Shown piece after piece: positions 15,816-23,832 of a DNA stretch of 64,000 bases. Numbering within the stretch: position 1 is the first letter of the stretch; the number at the start of each line of letters is the position of its first letter. Source of the stretch: Microlunatus capsulatus. GTDB taxonomy: Bacteria; Actinomycetota; Actinomycetes; Propionibacteriales; Propionibacteriaceae. A program made the translations under genes and the position numbers. Under the pieces are notes generated by a model that was not told where the DNA came from, did no database searches, and saw only the letters and a program-made list of their open reading frames with translations. The stretch spans positions 3,348,001 to 3,412,000 of the forward strand of contig NZ_JAGIOB010000001.1 of assembly GCF_017876495.1 (NCBI RefSeq), in the 5' to 3' direction.

Positions 15816-16712
15816 ATGTCGCGCGACCAGTACACCTTCACCGACCCGACGAAGCTCTACAGCGGGATCGACCCCACCGCCCAGTACCAGGAGGGCGCGG
15901 GGCTCGACGCCGACCTGGAGGAGAAGGCCGACCTCGGCGAGGACAGCTACCGCGGCCTCGGCCGGCTCGTCGGCCGCAAGGCGCTGGTCACCGGGGGCGA
16001 CTCCGGCATCGGCGGAGCCACCGCGATCGCCTTCGCCCGCGAGGGGGCCGACGTCGCCATCTCCTACCTCCCCGAGGAGGAGGAGGACGCCCAGCGCATC
16101 CAGGGCCTCATCACCGCCGCCGGCCAGAAGGCCGTCCTGCTGCCCGGTGACGTCACCGACCCCGCGTACTGCCGCGAGCTCGTCGCACAGGCGGTCGAGC
16201 AGCTCGGCGGCCTGGACATCCTCGTCAACAACGCCGGCAAGCAGCAGACCCGCGAGGCGCTCGCCGACATCAGCGACGAGCAGTTCGACGAGACCTACAA
16301 GACGAACGTCTACGCGATGTTCCACATCACCAAGGCCGCGCTGCCGCACCTGCCGGCGGGCTCGACGATCATCAACACCTCCTCGATCCAGGCCTACGAG
16401 CCGTCGGAGACGCTCGTGGACTACGCCTCGACGAAGGCCGCGATCAACAACTTCAGCAAGGGGCTGGCCCAGCAGCTGGCGCCGAAGGGGATCCGCGTCA
16501 ACGTCGTGGCCCCCGGTCCCATCTGGACCCCGCTGCAGACCGCCGGCGGCCAGCCGCCCGAGGACCTGCCCAGCTTCGGGGAGCAGACCCCGCTGGGCCG
16601 TCCCGGTCAGCCCGCCGAGCTCGCCCCGGCCTACGTCTTCCTGGCCTCGGCCGAGTCGAGCTACGTGACCGCGACGACCCTGCACGTCAACGGCGGCATG
16701 CCGACCCCCTGA
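15816..16712 (+). CDS. SDR oxidoreductase of the general stress protein 39 type
   Basis: The 298-residue protein has the extended N-terminus (about 45 residues before the Rossmann fold) seen in Bacillus YdaD/GSP39 and YhxC-like SDRs. Motifs are TGGDSGIGGATA for cofactor binding, NNAG, catalytic Ser in NTSSIQ, YASTK, and the ending SYVTATTLHVNGG. It is preceded by GAGGAG 8 nt before the ATG. In Bacillus this SDR group belongs to the SigB general-stress regulon, which suits its place in this cluster. The substrate is unknown. Confidence 0.88.
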   Translation: MSRDQYTFTDPTKLYSGIDPTAQYQEGAGLDADLEEKADLGEDSYRGLGRLVGRKALVTGGDSGIGGATAIAFAREGADVAISYLPEEEEDAQRIQGLITAAGQKAVLLPGDVTDPAYCRELVAQAVEQLGGLDILVNNAGKQQTREALADISDEQFDETYKTNVYAMFHITKAALPHLPAGSTIINTSSIQAYEPSETLVDYASTKAAINNFSKGLAQQLAPKGIRVNVVAPGPIWTPLQTAGGQPPEDLPSFGEQTPLGRPGQPAELAPAYVFLASAESSYVTATTLHVNGGMPTP

Positions 16713-16756
16713 CCGCCGCCGCATCCCCGGCACCTCCCCGACCCGAAGGACGTGAC

Positions 16757-17569
16757 ATGAGCACCTCAGGACTGGCCCTGGTCACCGGGGCCTCGAGCGG
16801 CATCGGCGCGGAGCTCGCGCTGCTCCTCGCCGCCGACGGCTTCGACCTGCTCCTCACGGCCGAGGAGGGTCCGGGGGGTGACGGGCTGGAGCCCGTCGCC
16901 GTCCGGTGCCGCACCGCCGGCGTGGAGGTGCAGACCGTCCGCGCCGACCTGCGCACCGACGACGGGGTGCGGGCGCTGCACGACGCGGTCCTCGCGACCG
17001 GGCAGCCCGTGGAGGCCGCCGCGGTCAACGCCGGCATCGGGCTGGGCGGTGCCTTCGTCGACGCCGACCTGGAGGACCTGCTCGACGTCGTCCGGCTGAA
17101 CGTGGCCTCGACGGTGCACCTCACCCGGCTGCTGCTGCCCGCCATGGTGGCCCGGGACGCCGGCCGGCTGCTGCTCACCTCCTCGATCGCCTCGACGATG
17201 CCGGGTTCCTACCAGGCCGTCTACAACGCCTCCAAGTCGTTCGTGCAGTCGCTGGCCGAGGCGCTGCAGGACGAGCTCCGGAACACCGGGGTGAGCGTCA
17301 CGTCGCTGATGCCCGGCCCGACGGAGACCAACTTCTTCCACCGGGCGGGGATGGACGACACCCGGATCGGCCAGGGCCCGCAGGACGACGCCGCCGACGT
17401 GGCCCAGCAGGGCTACGCGGCGCTGATGGCCGGCGAGGACCGCGTGGTGGCCGCCTCGGCGATGACCAAGGCGCAGGAGCTGGCGGCCAAGGTGCTGCCG
17501 GACAAGGTGAAGGCGGCCCTGCACCGGACGATGGCCGAGCCCCGCGACGAGCAGGGGAGCGGGTCGTGA
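16757..17569 (+). CDS. SDR-family oxidoreductase
   Basis: The 270-residue protein is a classical SDR: TGASSGIG at residues 10-17, NAGIG, catalytic Ser in LTSSIAS, and YNASK. The C-terminal part (MTKAQELAAKVLPDKVKAALHR) is typical of the DltE/YqjQ-like group. It has AAGGA before the ATG. The third SDR in a row, it may have arisen by duplication with divergence, although the three are not close to each other in sequence. Its stop overlaps the GTG of the DUF3140 gene, so they are co-translated. Confidence 0.85.
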   Translation: MSTSGLALVTGASSGIGAELALLLAADGFDLLLTAEEGPGGDGLEPVAVRCRTAGVEVQTVRADLRTDDGVRALHDAVLATGQPVEAAAVNAGIGLGGAFVDADLEDLLDVVRLNVASTVHLTRLLLPAMVARDAGRLLLTSSIASTMPGSYQAVYNASKSFVQSLAEALQDELRNTGVSVTSLMPGPTETNFFHRAGMDDTRIGQGPQDDAADVAQQGYAALMAGEDRVVAASAMTKAQELAAKVLPDKVKAALHRTMAEPRDEQGSGS

Positions 17570-17898
17570 GCGACGACGCGCAGGACACCCGGCAGGCCTT
17601 CGACCAGGCCGTCAACATGACCGGCACCGAGCTGTCGCACTGGCTGGACAGCGACGAGGCGCAGGAGGTCGGCCAGAAGGCCGACGGCGACGACGAGTCG
17701 ACGGGCCACGCCTCGGGCCGGCGCATCCTCGAGATCCTGGCCACGAAGAAGGACGACCTGACCGAGGACGACGAGGCGCACATGCGCAAGGTCATCGGCT
17801 ACGTGAAGCGGCACCTGGCCCAGCGCCCCGACGGCGACGTCCACGACAGCCGCTGGCGCTACTCGCTGATGAACTGGGGCCACGACCCCGAGAAGTGA
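17566..17898 (+). CDS. DUF3140 family protein
   Basis: The 110-residue protein contains the conserved DUF3140 segments VNMTGTELSHWLDSDEAQEVG, STGHASGRRILEIL and HMRKVIGYVKRHLAQRP, ending RWRYSLMNWGHDP. The family is small, cytoplasmic and of unknown function, and often occurs next to stress-type genes. Its gene overlaps the SDR gene by 4 bp (GTGA) and is the last of the co-directional stress cluster. Confidence 0.88.
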   Translation: MSDDAQDTRQAFDQAVNMTGTELSHWLDSDEAQEVGQKADGDDESTGHASGRRILEILATKKDDLTEDDEAHMRKVIGYVKRHLAQRPDGDVHDSRWRYSLMNWGHDPEK

Positions 17899-17946
17899 GG
17901 GGCGCGGCCGGCGGGCCGAGTTGGTCGCGTCTGGGAGGATGAGGAC

Positions 17947-18501
17947 GTGGCCCGTGCGTCGTCGAGAACCGCTTCAACGGGTGACATGGTGCGGTCGCTG
18001 GTCGTGATCCTGCTGCCCCTGATCGCCATCACCTACTTCTTCACCCGCACCCCCGACGGGCCGGACGTCAAGACCGTCGAGTGGGCGCCGGTGCTGGTGC
18101 AGGCCCGGGACCAGGCGCCCTACCCGGTGCTCGCCCCGCGGGCCGTGCCGCCGGCGTGGCGCGCCACCCAGGTCACCTGGGTGCCGCAGGGCCGTGCCTA
18201 CCTCAACGGCGAGCCCTCCCCGCGCAACCTGTGGGAGCTCGGCTTCCTCGACGCCGACAACACCTTCGTCGAGCTGGTGCAGGGCGACCTCGAGGCGCGC
18301 GAGCTGGTCGAGGACAAGACCCGCGAGGGCCTCGCGGACGGCTCCAGCGACGTCGCGGGGGACACCTGGGACCGCCGGATCAGCGCGGACGAGCGCACCC
18401 GCTCCCTGGTCCGGACCGCGGACGGCGCGACGACCATCGTGGTCGGCGACCTGTCCTACGGCGCCCTCGAGAGCTTCGCGTCCACCCTCGCGACGGACTG
18501 A
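17947..18501 (+). CDS. DUF4245 family single-pass membrane protein
   Basis: The 184-residue product has one N-terminal transmembrane helix (about residues 16-32, VRSLVVILLPLIAITYFF) and an extracytoplasmic domain with PPAWRATQVTW, LWELGFLDADNTFVELVQGD and WDRRISADERTRSLVR, which identify DUF4245 (Rv1100-like). From memory the Mycobacterium orthologue sits between fum/glpX and xseB, so its place near xseBA here is conserved synteny. Start GTG 17947 is preceded by GAGGAT 6 nt upstream, which could be a Shine-Dalgarno sequence or a degenerate -10 box. The function is unknown. Confidence 0.85.
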   Translation: MARASSRTASTGDMVRSLVVILLPLIAITYFFTRTPDGPDVKTVEWAPVLVQARDQAPYPVLAPRAVPPAWRATQVTWVPQGRAYLNGEPSPRNLWELGFLDADNTFVELVQGDLEARELVEDKTREGLADGSSDVAGDTWDRRISADERTRSLVRTADGATTIVVGDLSYGALESFASTLATD

Positions 18502-18502
18502 T

Positions 18503-18519
18503 CCCGCGTCCGGCGCGGG
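18503..18519 (+). terminator. Small hairpin after the DUF4245 gene
   Basis: A 6-bp perfect stem with a 5-nt loop begins 2 bp after the stop codon. It is short, so it is only a weak terminator candidate. Confidence 0.3.
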
Positions 18520-18579
18520 TGCGCCGGGGGCCGGCGTCCGGGGCTGGCAGCTGTGGCCGGTCGGCCAAGGTTTCTGCCA

Positions 18580-18585
18580 TATGCT
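18580..18585 (+). promoter_or_regulatory. -10 box (TATGCT) of the GlxA-type regulator, leaderless
   Basis: TATGCT ends 7 nt before GTG 18593. The box overlaps the alternative ATG at 18581, which argues against that start. Confidence 0.55.
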
Positions 18586-18592
18586 GCTCCGC

Positions 18593-19594
18593 GTGCCTCT
18601 GACGACCGTGAGCGTGGTCCTCGTCGAGCCGGTCGCCGTCTTCGAGTTCGGCGTCGCCGTCGAGGTCTTCGGCCTGGACCGGACCGACGACGGCGTCCCC
18701 CCGGTCGACTTCCGCGTCTGCGCCCAGCGGCCGGGCGTGCCCCTGGGCACGGGCGGCCCGGCCGGGGTGGCCGTCACCGCGGCGCACGGCCTCGACGCCG
18801 TAGAGGGCAGCGACCTCGTCGTCGTCTCCGCCACCGGCATCCGCCCGGCGGGGGAGTACCCGGCCGAGGTGCTGGAGGTGCTGCGGGCCGCGCACGCCGC
18901 GGGCTCCACGCTGCTGAGCCTGTGCTCCGGATCCTTCGTCCTCGGCGCGGCCGGGCTGCTGGACGGACGGCCCTGCACCACGCACTGGCGTCACGTCGAC
19001 GACCTGGCCCGCGCCCACCCGCTCGCGCAGATCGACCCGCGGGCGCTCTTCGTCGACGACGGCAGCATCATCACCAGCGCGGGGACCGCGGCCAGCATCG
19101 ACGCGTGCCTGCACCTGGTCCGGCGCGAGCTGGGGACGGCCGTGGCCACCAAGATCGCCCGCCGGATGGTTGTCCCGCCGCAGCGCGACGGCGGCCAGCA
19201 GCAGTTCGTCGAGATGCCGATCCCGGCCCTCACCGCCGACAGCCTCTCGCCGCTGCTCGCCTGGGTCCTCGACCACCTGGCCGAGCCGCACACCGCCAGC
19301 ACCCTGGCCCGCCGGGCGACCATGAGCGACCGCACCTTCGCGCGACGGTTCAGCGCCGAGACCGGGACGACGCCGCACCGCTGGCTCACCCAGCAGCGGA
19401 TCCTGGCCGCCCGCGGGCTGCTGGAGGAGACCGACCTCGGGGTCGAGCAGATCGCCGCGCGGGTCGGCTTCAACTCCGCCGTCGTCCTGCGCGAGCACTT
19501 CCGCCGCGAGATCGGGCTGCCGCCGGTGGACTACCGGCGCCGCTTCGTCGCCCCGCGCCCGGCCTCGACGGCCGAGCTGGAGCTGTCGGCCTGA
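18593..19594 (+). CDS. GlxA-type transcriptional regulator (DJ-1/PfpI domain + AraC HTH)
   Basis: The 333-residue protein has an N-terminal DJ-1/PfpI-like sensing domain (about residues 1-190) with LLSLCSGSFVLGAAGLLDGR, whose cysteine sits at the nucleophile-elbow position. A C-terminal AraC double HTH (about 225-325) includes ATMSDRTFARRFSAETGTTPHRW and EQIAARVGFNSAVVLREHFRRE. Such proteins bind DNA and often control amidase, dehydrogenase or osmolyte genes in response to small molecules. GTG 18593 is chosen because a TATGCT box lies 7 nt upstream; ATG 18581 would add only four residues. No obvious target gene is adjacent. It converges on xseB with a 7-bp gap. Confidence 0.9.
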   Translation: MPLTTVSVVLVEPVAVFEFGVAVEVFGLDRTDDGVPPVDFRVCAQRPGVPLGTGGPAGVAVTAAHGLDAVEGSDLVVVSATGIRPAGEYPAEVLEVLRAAHAAGSTLLSLCSGSFVLGAAGLLDGRPCTTHWRHVDDLARAHPLAQIDPRALFVDDGSIITSAGTAASIDACLHLVRRELGTAVATKIARRMVVPPQRDGGQQQFVEMPIPALTADSLSPLLAWVLDHLAEPHTASTLARRATMSDRTFARRFSAETGTTPHRWLTQQRILAARGLLEETDLGVEQIAARVGFNSAVVLREHFRREIGLPPVDYRRRFVAPRPASTAELELSA

Positions 19595-19601
19595 GCCCGG
19601 G

Positions 19602-19829
19602 CTAGTCCTGGCCGCCGTTGCGGGCCCGGGCGGCGTCGACCTTGGCGCGGGCGCCGTCCAGCCGCTGCTGGCACAGCGCGGCCAGGTGCTCCCCGCGCTC
19701 CCACAGGGCCAGCGACTCGTCCAGCGGCACCCCGCCGGACTCCAGCCGCTGCACCACCGCGACGAGCTCCTCGCGGGCCTGCTCGTAGGTCAGCTCGTCC
19801 CCGTCGGGACGGCTCGTGGTCTCGCTCAT
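19602..19829 (-). CDS. xseB: Exodeoxyribonuclease VII small subunit
   Basis: The 75-residue protein has the family core LTYEQAREELVAVVQRLESGGVPLDESLALWERGEHL and is of normal length. It binds the C-terminal helices of XseA to form exonuclease VII, which degrades single-stranded DNA in both directions to oligonucleotides in repair and recombination. The ATG overlaps the xseA stop by 4 bp, so the subunits are translationally coupled. Confidence 0.95.
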   Translation of the reverse strand: MSETTSRPDGDELTYEQAREELVAVVQRLESGGVPLDESLALWERGEHLAALCQQRLDGARAKVDAARARNGGQD

Positions 19830-21058
19830 GCTGCTCCTAGCGTTCCGGGTCGGACGTCGCGGGCCTCCAGCACCAGCTGGCCGTCCAGCAGGTAGGCCAG
19901 CAGGTCGTCGCCCTCGTCGACGTCGGCGACCGAGGTGACGGCGTGCCCCTCGGGGCCCACCAGGATCGAGTAGCCGCGCTCCAGCGTCGCCTTCGGCGAC
20001 ATCGCCCGGACGCGGGCCAGCTGGTGCGCGACGCCGGTGCGCTCGTGCTCCAGGCGGCCGGTGAGCGCGCGCAGGCTGCGCTCGCGCAGATGCTGCAGCT
20101 GGTCGTGGCCGACGACGAAGGTGGCCGTCGGGTCGGTCATCACCGGGCGGGTGCGCAGGGCGTCCAGCCGCTCCTGCTCGTGCCGGAGCCGGTTGCCGAC
20201 GGCCTGCTCCAGCCGGGTGCGCACCTGGCCGATCCGCGCCAGCTCCTCGGCCACGTCGGGGACGACCCGCTTGGCCGCGTCGGTCGGGGTGGAGGCGCGG
20301 TGGTCGGCGACCAGGTCGAGGATCGGGTTGTCGCTCTCATGGCCGATCGCGCTGACGACGGGGGTGCGGCAGGCGGCGACGGCCCGGACCAGCCCCTCGT
20401 CGGAGAACGGCAGCAGGTCCTCCAGCGAGCCGCCGCCACGGGCGATGACGATGACCTCGACGTCGCCGTGCCGGTCCAGCTGGCCGAGGGCGGTGATCAG
20501 CTGCTCCCCGGCCTGCGGGCCCTGCGTGAGCGCGTACCGCGTCTCGATCCGGACGGCCGGCCAGCGCCGCCGGGCGTTCTCGACGACGTCCTTCTCCGCG
20601 GCGCTGCCCGCCCCGGTGACCAGGCCGACGGCGCGGGGCAGGAAGGGCAGCGGCTTCTTCCGGGCCCGGTCGAACAGCCCCTCGGCCTGCAGCAGCCGCT
20701 TGGTCTGCTCCAGCCGGGCCAGGAGCCGGCCCTCGCCGACGGGGGTGATGGCGTCGCAGTAGAAAGAGAAGCGGCCCGAGCCCTCGAAGTAGGACGGCTT
20801 GAGCCGGGCGACGACGGTGGCCCCCTCGGTCAGCGGCCCGGCGCCGTCGAGCGTGGTGGGGGAGACCGTCACCGAGACCGACACCTCGGCCAGCTTGTCG
20901 CGCAGCGTGAGGAAGATCGTGCGGCTGCCGGAGCGGCGGTTGATCTCGATGAGCTGGGCCTCGACCCACACCGGGCCCAGCCGCTCGATCCAGCCGCGGA
21001 CGAGGTGGGTGACCTTGCGGAGCGGCTGGGGGTTCTCGGGCGAGGACTCCAGGGGCAC
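19826..21058 (-). CDS. xseA: Exodeoxyribonuclease VII large subunit
   Basis: The 410-residue catalytic subunit has an N-terminal OB-fold (about 20-115, with WVEAQLIEINRRSGSRTIFLTLRD), a nuclease domain containing LPRAVGLVTGAGSAAEKDV and the diagnostic ARGGGSLEDLLPF, and a C-terminal coiled coil (about 260-350) that recruits XseB. Length is normal for Actinobacteria. Start GTG 21058 is supported by TAGGCT 6 nt upstream, implying a leaderless message. It is divergent from ispH with about 90 bp between the starts. Confidence 0.96.
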   Translation of the reverse strand: MPLESSPENPQPLRKVTHLVRGWIERLGPVWVEAQLIEINRRSGSRTIFLTLRDKLAEVSVSVTVSPTTLDGAGPLTEGATVVARLKPSYFEGSGRFSFYCDAITPVGEGRLLARLEQTKRLLQAEGLFDRARKKPLPFLPRAVGLVTGAGSAAEKDVVENARRRWPAVRIETRYALTQGPQAGEQLITALGQLDRHGDVEVIVIARGGGSLEDLLPFSDEGLVRAVAACRTPVVSAIGHESDNPILDLVADHRASTPTDAAKRVVPDVAEELARIGQVRTRLEQAVGNRLRHEQERLDALRTRPVMTDPTATFVVGHDQLQHLRERSLRALTGRLEHERTGVAHQLARVRAMSPKATLERGYSILVGPEGHAVTSVADVDEGDDLLAYLLDGQLVLEARDVRPGTLGAA

Positions 21059-21064
21059 CGGAGG

Positions 21065-21070
21065 AGCCTA
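21065..21070 (-). promoter_or_regulatory. -10 box (TAGGCT) of xseA, leaderless
   Basis: On the minus strand TAGGCT ends 6 nt before the GTG start, placing the transcription start at or next to the first codon. Confidence 0.6.
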
Positions 21071-21136
21071 GTCCGCGGGCGCCCCGGTGTGCTGCACGCG
21101 ACGCCGCGACGGGGCGGTGCCGCCGACCCCAGCGCC

Positions 21137-21142
21137 TAGACT
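21137..21142 (+). promoter_or_regulatory. -10 box (TAGACT) of ispH, leaderless
   Basis: TAGACT ends 7 nt before the ATG at 21150. There is no Shine-Dalgarno sequence, so a leaderless transcript is likely. Confidence 0.6.
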
Positions 21143-21149
21143 GGGCGCC

Positions 21150-22151
21150 ATGACCGAGACCGCGAGCCCCGGCCTGACCACGCCTCCTCCCGGGGGCCGC
21201 CAGGTGCTGCTGGCCGCCCCGCGCGGCTACTGCGCCGGCGTCGACCGGGCCGTGGTGACGGTGGAGAAGGCCCTCGACACCTACGGCGCCCCGGTCTACG
21301 TCCGCAAGCAGATCGTGCACAACCGCCACGTGGTGGAGGACCTGCAGGCGCGCGGCGCGGTCTTCGTCGAGGAGCTCGACGAGGTGCCCCCGGGCTCCAC
21401 CGTCGTCTTCTCCGCGCACGGGGTGTCCCCGGCCGTCCACGCCCAGGCCGCCGAGCGTGAGCTCAAGGCCATCGACGCCACCTGCCCGCTGGTCACCAAG
21501 GTGCACCACGAGGCCCGCCGGTTCGCCAACGAGGGCCTGGAGATCCTGCTCATCGGCCACGCGGGCCACGAGGAGGTCGAGGGGACGACGGGCGAGGCGC
21601 CCGAGCACATCACCCTGGTGCAGTCCCCGGCCGACGTCGAGCACGTCGAGCTCAAGGACCCCAGCCGGGTGGCCTGGCTCAGCCAGACGACGCTGAGCGT
21701 CGACGAGACGCTGGAGACCGTCGGCCGGCTGCGCGAGAAGTTCCCCCAGCTGATGGACCCGCCCAGCGACGACATCTGCTACGCCACCTCCAACCGGCAG
21801 CTGGCCATCAAGCAGATCGCCGCGCGCAGCGACCTGGTGATCGTCGTCGGCTCCGCCAACTCCTCCAATACCGTGCGGTTGGTCGACGTCGCCCTGGAGT
21901 CCGGCGCCCGCGCCGCCCACCGCGTCGACAACGCCGGCGAGGTCGACCCGGCCTGGTTCGACGGCGTGGCCTCGGTGGGCGTCACCAGCGGTGCCTCCGT
22001 GCCCGAGGACCTGGTCCGCGGCGTGCTCGACCTGCTGGTGGAGCACGGGTACCCGGTGGCCCAGGAGGAGCGGCTGACCGAGGAGACCCTCGTCTTCGCC
22101 CTGCCCCCCGAGCTGCGCCGCGACCTGCGCAAGGGCGCCGTCCGCGACTGA
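21150..22151 (+). CDS. ispH: 4-hydroxy-3-methylbut-2-enyl diphosphate reductase
   Basis: IspH catalyses the last step of the MEP isoprenoid pathway, reducing HMBPP to IPP and DMAPP with an iron-sulfur cluster. The three cluster cysteines are visible at residues 28 ([11 protein letters not shown]), 112 ([11 protein letters not shown]) and 210 ([11 protein letters not shown]), together with the substrate-binding SAHGVSP and SANSSNT motifs. Length, 333 residues, is typical. ATG 21150 is supported by the TAGACT box 7 nt upstream; a GTG at 21087 would add an arginine-rich leader with no counterpart in the family. The order xseB-xseA-ispH is conserved in Actinobacteria. Confidence 0.97.
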   Translation: MTETASPGLTTPPPGGRQVLLAAPRGYCAGVDRAVVTVEKALDTYGAPVYVRKQIVHNRHVVEDLQARGAVFVEELDEVPPGSTVVFSAHGVSPAVHAQAAERELKAIDATCPLVTKVHHEARRFANEGLEILLIGHAGHEEVEGTTGEAPEHITLVQSPADVEHVELKDPSRVAWLSQTTLSVDETLETVGRLREKFPQLMDPPSDDICYATSNRQLAIKQIAARSDLVIVVGSANSSNTVRLVDVALESGARAAHRVDNAGEVDPAWFDGVASVGVTSGASVPEDLVRGVLDLLVEHGYPVAQEERLTEETLVFALPPELRRDLRKGAVRD

Positions 22152-22197
22152 CGGTCCTCCCGGGCTGACCGGGGTCCGGGCGCGGAGCGGCGGTCGC

Positions 22198-22203
22198 TAG
22201 TCT
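22198..22203 (+). promoter_or_regulatory. -10 box (TAGTCT) upstream of the GEVED/DUF11 surface protein
   Basis: TAGTCT lies 47 nt before the ATG at 22251, giving a short leader that contains GGAAG as ribosome binding site. Confidence 0.4.
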
Positions 22204-22250
22204 TCGCCGCGGGCCGGTCCGCCTCGGGGGTGGCCCAGGAAGCTGCGACC

Positions 22251-23810
22251 ATGCCCCAGCCCGCGGTGCCGCGTCGGGCGCTGCGCGCGCTGACGGCGGC
22301 GTCGGCCCTCGCGCTCGCCCTGCTGCCGCTCGCCGCGCTGCCGGCCTCGGCGGCTCCCGGCTACGACTACGGGGACGCCCCCGCCGACGTGGACGCCGGC
22401 GTCGGCGACCCCGCCCGCTCCTTGGTCACCGGCCCCCGGCTGGGCCGGACCGTCTCCGCCGACCGGCTGGACCCGGACACCGGCACCTCCACCAAGGCCT
22501 CGGAGTCGGCCACCGGCGACGACGACGACGCGCTGGCGGCCGTGCCGCCGGTCTCGGTGGGACGGCTCACCACCCTCCGGCTCGACGTCGCCGTCAGCGG
22601 GGTGACGGCCCCCGCCCGGCTCTGCGGCTGGGTCGACCTCGACCTCGACCGCACCTTCGCCGCGTCGGAGCGCACCTGCGTCGACGTGCCCGTGGGCGCG
22701 GGGGCGGCCGTCCTGCGCTGGGACGGCCGGGCCGGCGTCGCCGGCGACAGCTTCGTCCGGCTGCGGATCGCCACGGTCGCGGCGGAGGCCGGGCTGCCCG
22801 ACGGCCGGGCCGCCTCGGGCGAGGTCGAGGACTTCCCGGTCGCCTTCCTCGACGTCCCCCCGTCCCCACAGCCGCGGCTCACCCTGGAGACCGTGCCCGC
22901 GCCGGCCGTCGTCGACCGGGCCGGGCAGGAGGTCCGCTACACCTACCGGCTGCGCAACCAAGGGCCCACGGCGCTGCGCGACGTCCGCCTGGCCGACCCC
23001 CGGGTGGCCCCGGACGCGCTGGCCTGCAGCCCCGCCCTCGGGGCGACCCTGACGCCCGGCGCCCGGCTGACCTGCACCGCCACCGTCACCACCACCCAGG
23101 ACGACCTCGACTTCGGGGGACTGGAGACCGCCGCCGAGGCGCGCGCCGAGATCGCGGACGGCGACCCCGACGACCCGGCCGACGACGTCCTCGCCGTCGG
23201 GCCGGCCTCGGTCGGGATCCGGGCCCGCCCCCGGCTGCAGGTCGCCGTCGCCACGGCTCCCGCGCGACCCGCGGCGGGCGACTCGGTGACGGTGACCGCG
23301 ACGCTGACCAACCCCGGCAACCTGACGCTGACCGATCTCCGGCTGGAGCGGCTGCGCCCCGCGCTGGAGGGGCTCGCCTGTCCGGACGCCCCGAGCGACG
23401 GCCTGGCGCCGGGCGCGGCGCTCGTCTGCACCGGCCGCTCCGTGGTCACGACGGCGGACGCCCGGCAGGGCCAGCTGGACGTGCGGGTCGGGGCGCGCGC
23501 GGAGCAGCCGTACGGCCTGCCGGGACGGGGTCAGGACGACGTGGTGGCCACCGCCAGCGCCCGGGTTCCGCTGACGCGCGCGGCCCCGCCCCCGGCGCCC
23601 ACCTCCACGCCCACCCCGGACCCGTCGGCCGCGCCGTCGTCGGCCGCACCGTCTCCCGGTCGCCCGAGCAGCGCGCCCGGCCCGGGCGGTGCCGCGGACG
23701 GCGGGCTGGCCGACTCGGGCGGACCGGCGTCGGCCGTCGGACCGGCGGGGCTGCTCGCGGTGGCCGCGGGGGCCGTGCTGCTGGTCCGGTCGTCCCGCCG
23801 GCGCCGCTGA
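22251..23810 (+). CDS. Secreted surface protein: GEVED-like and DUF11-like domains with LADSG anchor
   Basis: This 519-residue protein has a Sec signal peptide (about 1-36, ending LPASA). A GEVED-type module opens with GYDYGDAP and closes with ASGEVEDFPV (about residues 37-202), with two cysteines between. Two DUF11/DUF7507-like beta domains follow, each with LRNQGPTALRDVRL or LTNPGNLTLTDLRL and LTCTA/LVCTG cysteines. Then come a Pro/Ser/Ala-rich wall spacer, LADSG, a hydrophobic helix and RSSRRRR. LADSG is a variant of the LAxTG class E sortase motif seen in the giant repeat protein. ATG 22251 (GGAAG upstream) is preferred over GTG 22230. The ligand and role are unknown. Confidence 0.82.
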   Translation: MPQPAVPRRALRALTAASALALALLPLAALPASAAPGYDYGDAPADVDAGVGDPARSLVTGPRLGRTVSADRLDPDTGTSTKASESATGDDDDALAAVPPVSVGRLTTLRLDVAVSGVTAPARLCGWVDLDLDRTFAASERTCVDVPVGAGAAVLRWDGRAGVAGDSFVRLRIATVAAEAGLPDGRAASGEVEDFPVAFLDVPPSPQPRLTLETVPAPAVVDRAGQEVRYTYRLRNQGPTALRDVRLADPRVAPDALACSPALGATLTPGARLTCTATVTTTQDDLDFGGLETAAEARAEIADGDPDDPADDVLAVGPASVGIRARPRLQVAVATAPARPAAGDSVTVTATLTNPGNLTLTDLRLERLRPALEGLACPDAPSDGLAPGAALVCTGRSVVTTADARQGQLDVRVGARAEQPYGLPGRGQDDVVATASARVPLTRAAPPPAPTSTPTPDPSAAPSSAAPSPGRPSSAPGPGGAADGGLADSGGPASAVGPAGLLAVAAGAVLLVRSSRRRR

Positions 23811-23832
23811 GGCACCCCCCTTCCGGGAGCGG

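Noticed and set aside
18581-18592. ATG start for the GlxA-type regulator
   Set aside because: It overlaps the TATGCT -10 box that places the transcript start at GTG 18593.
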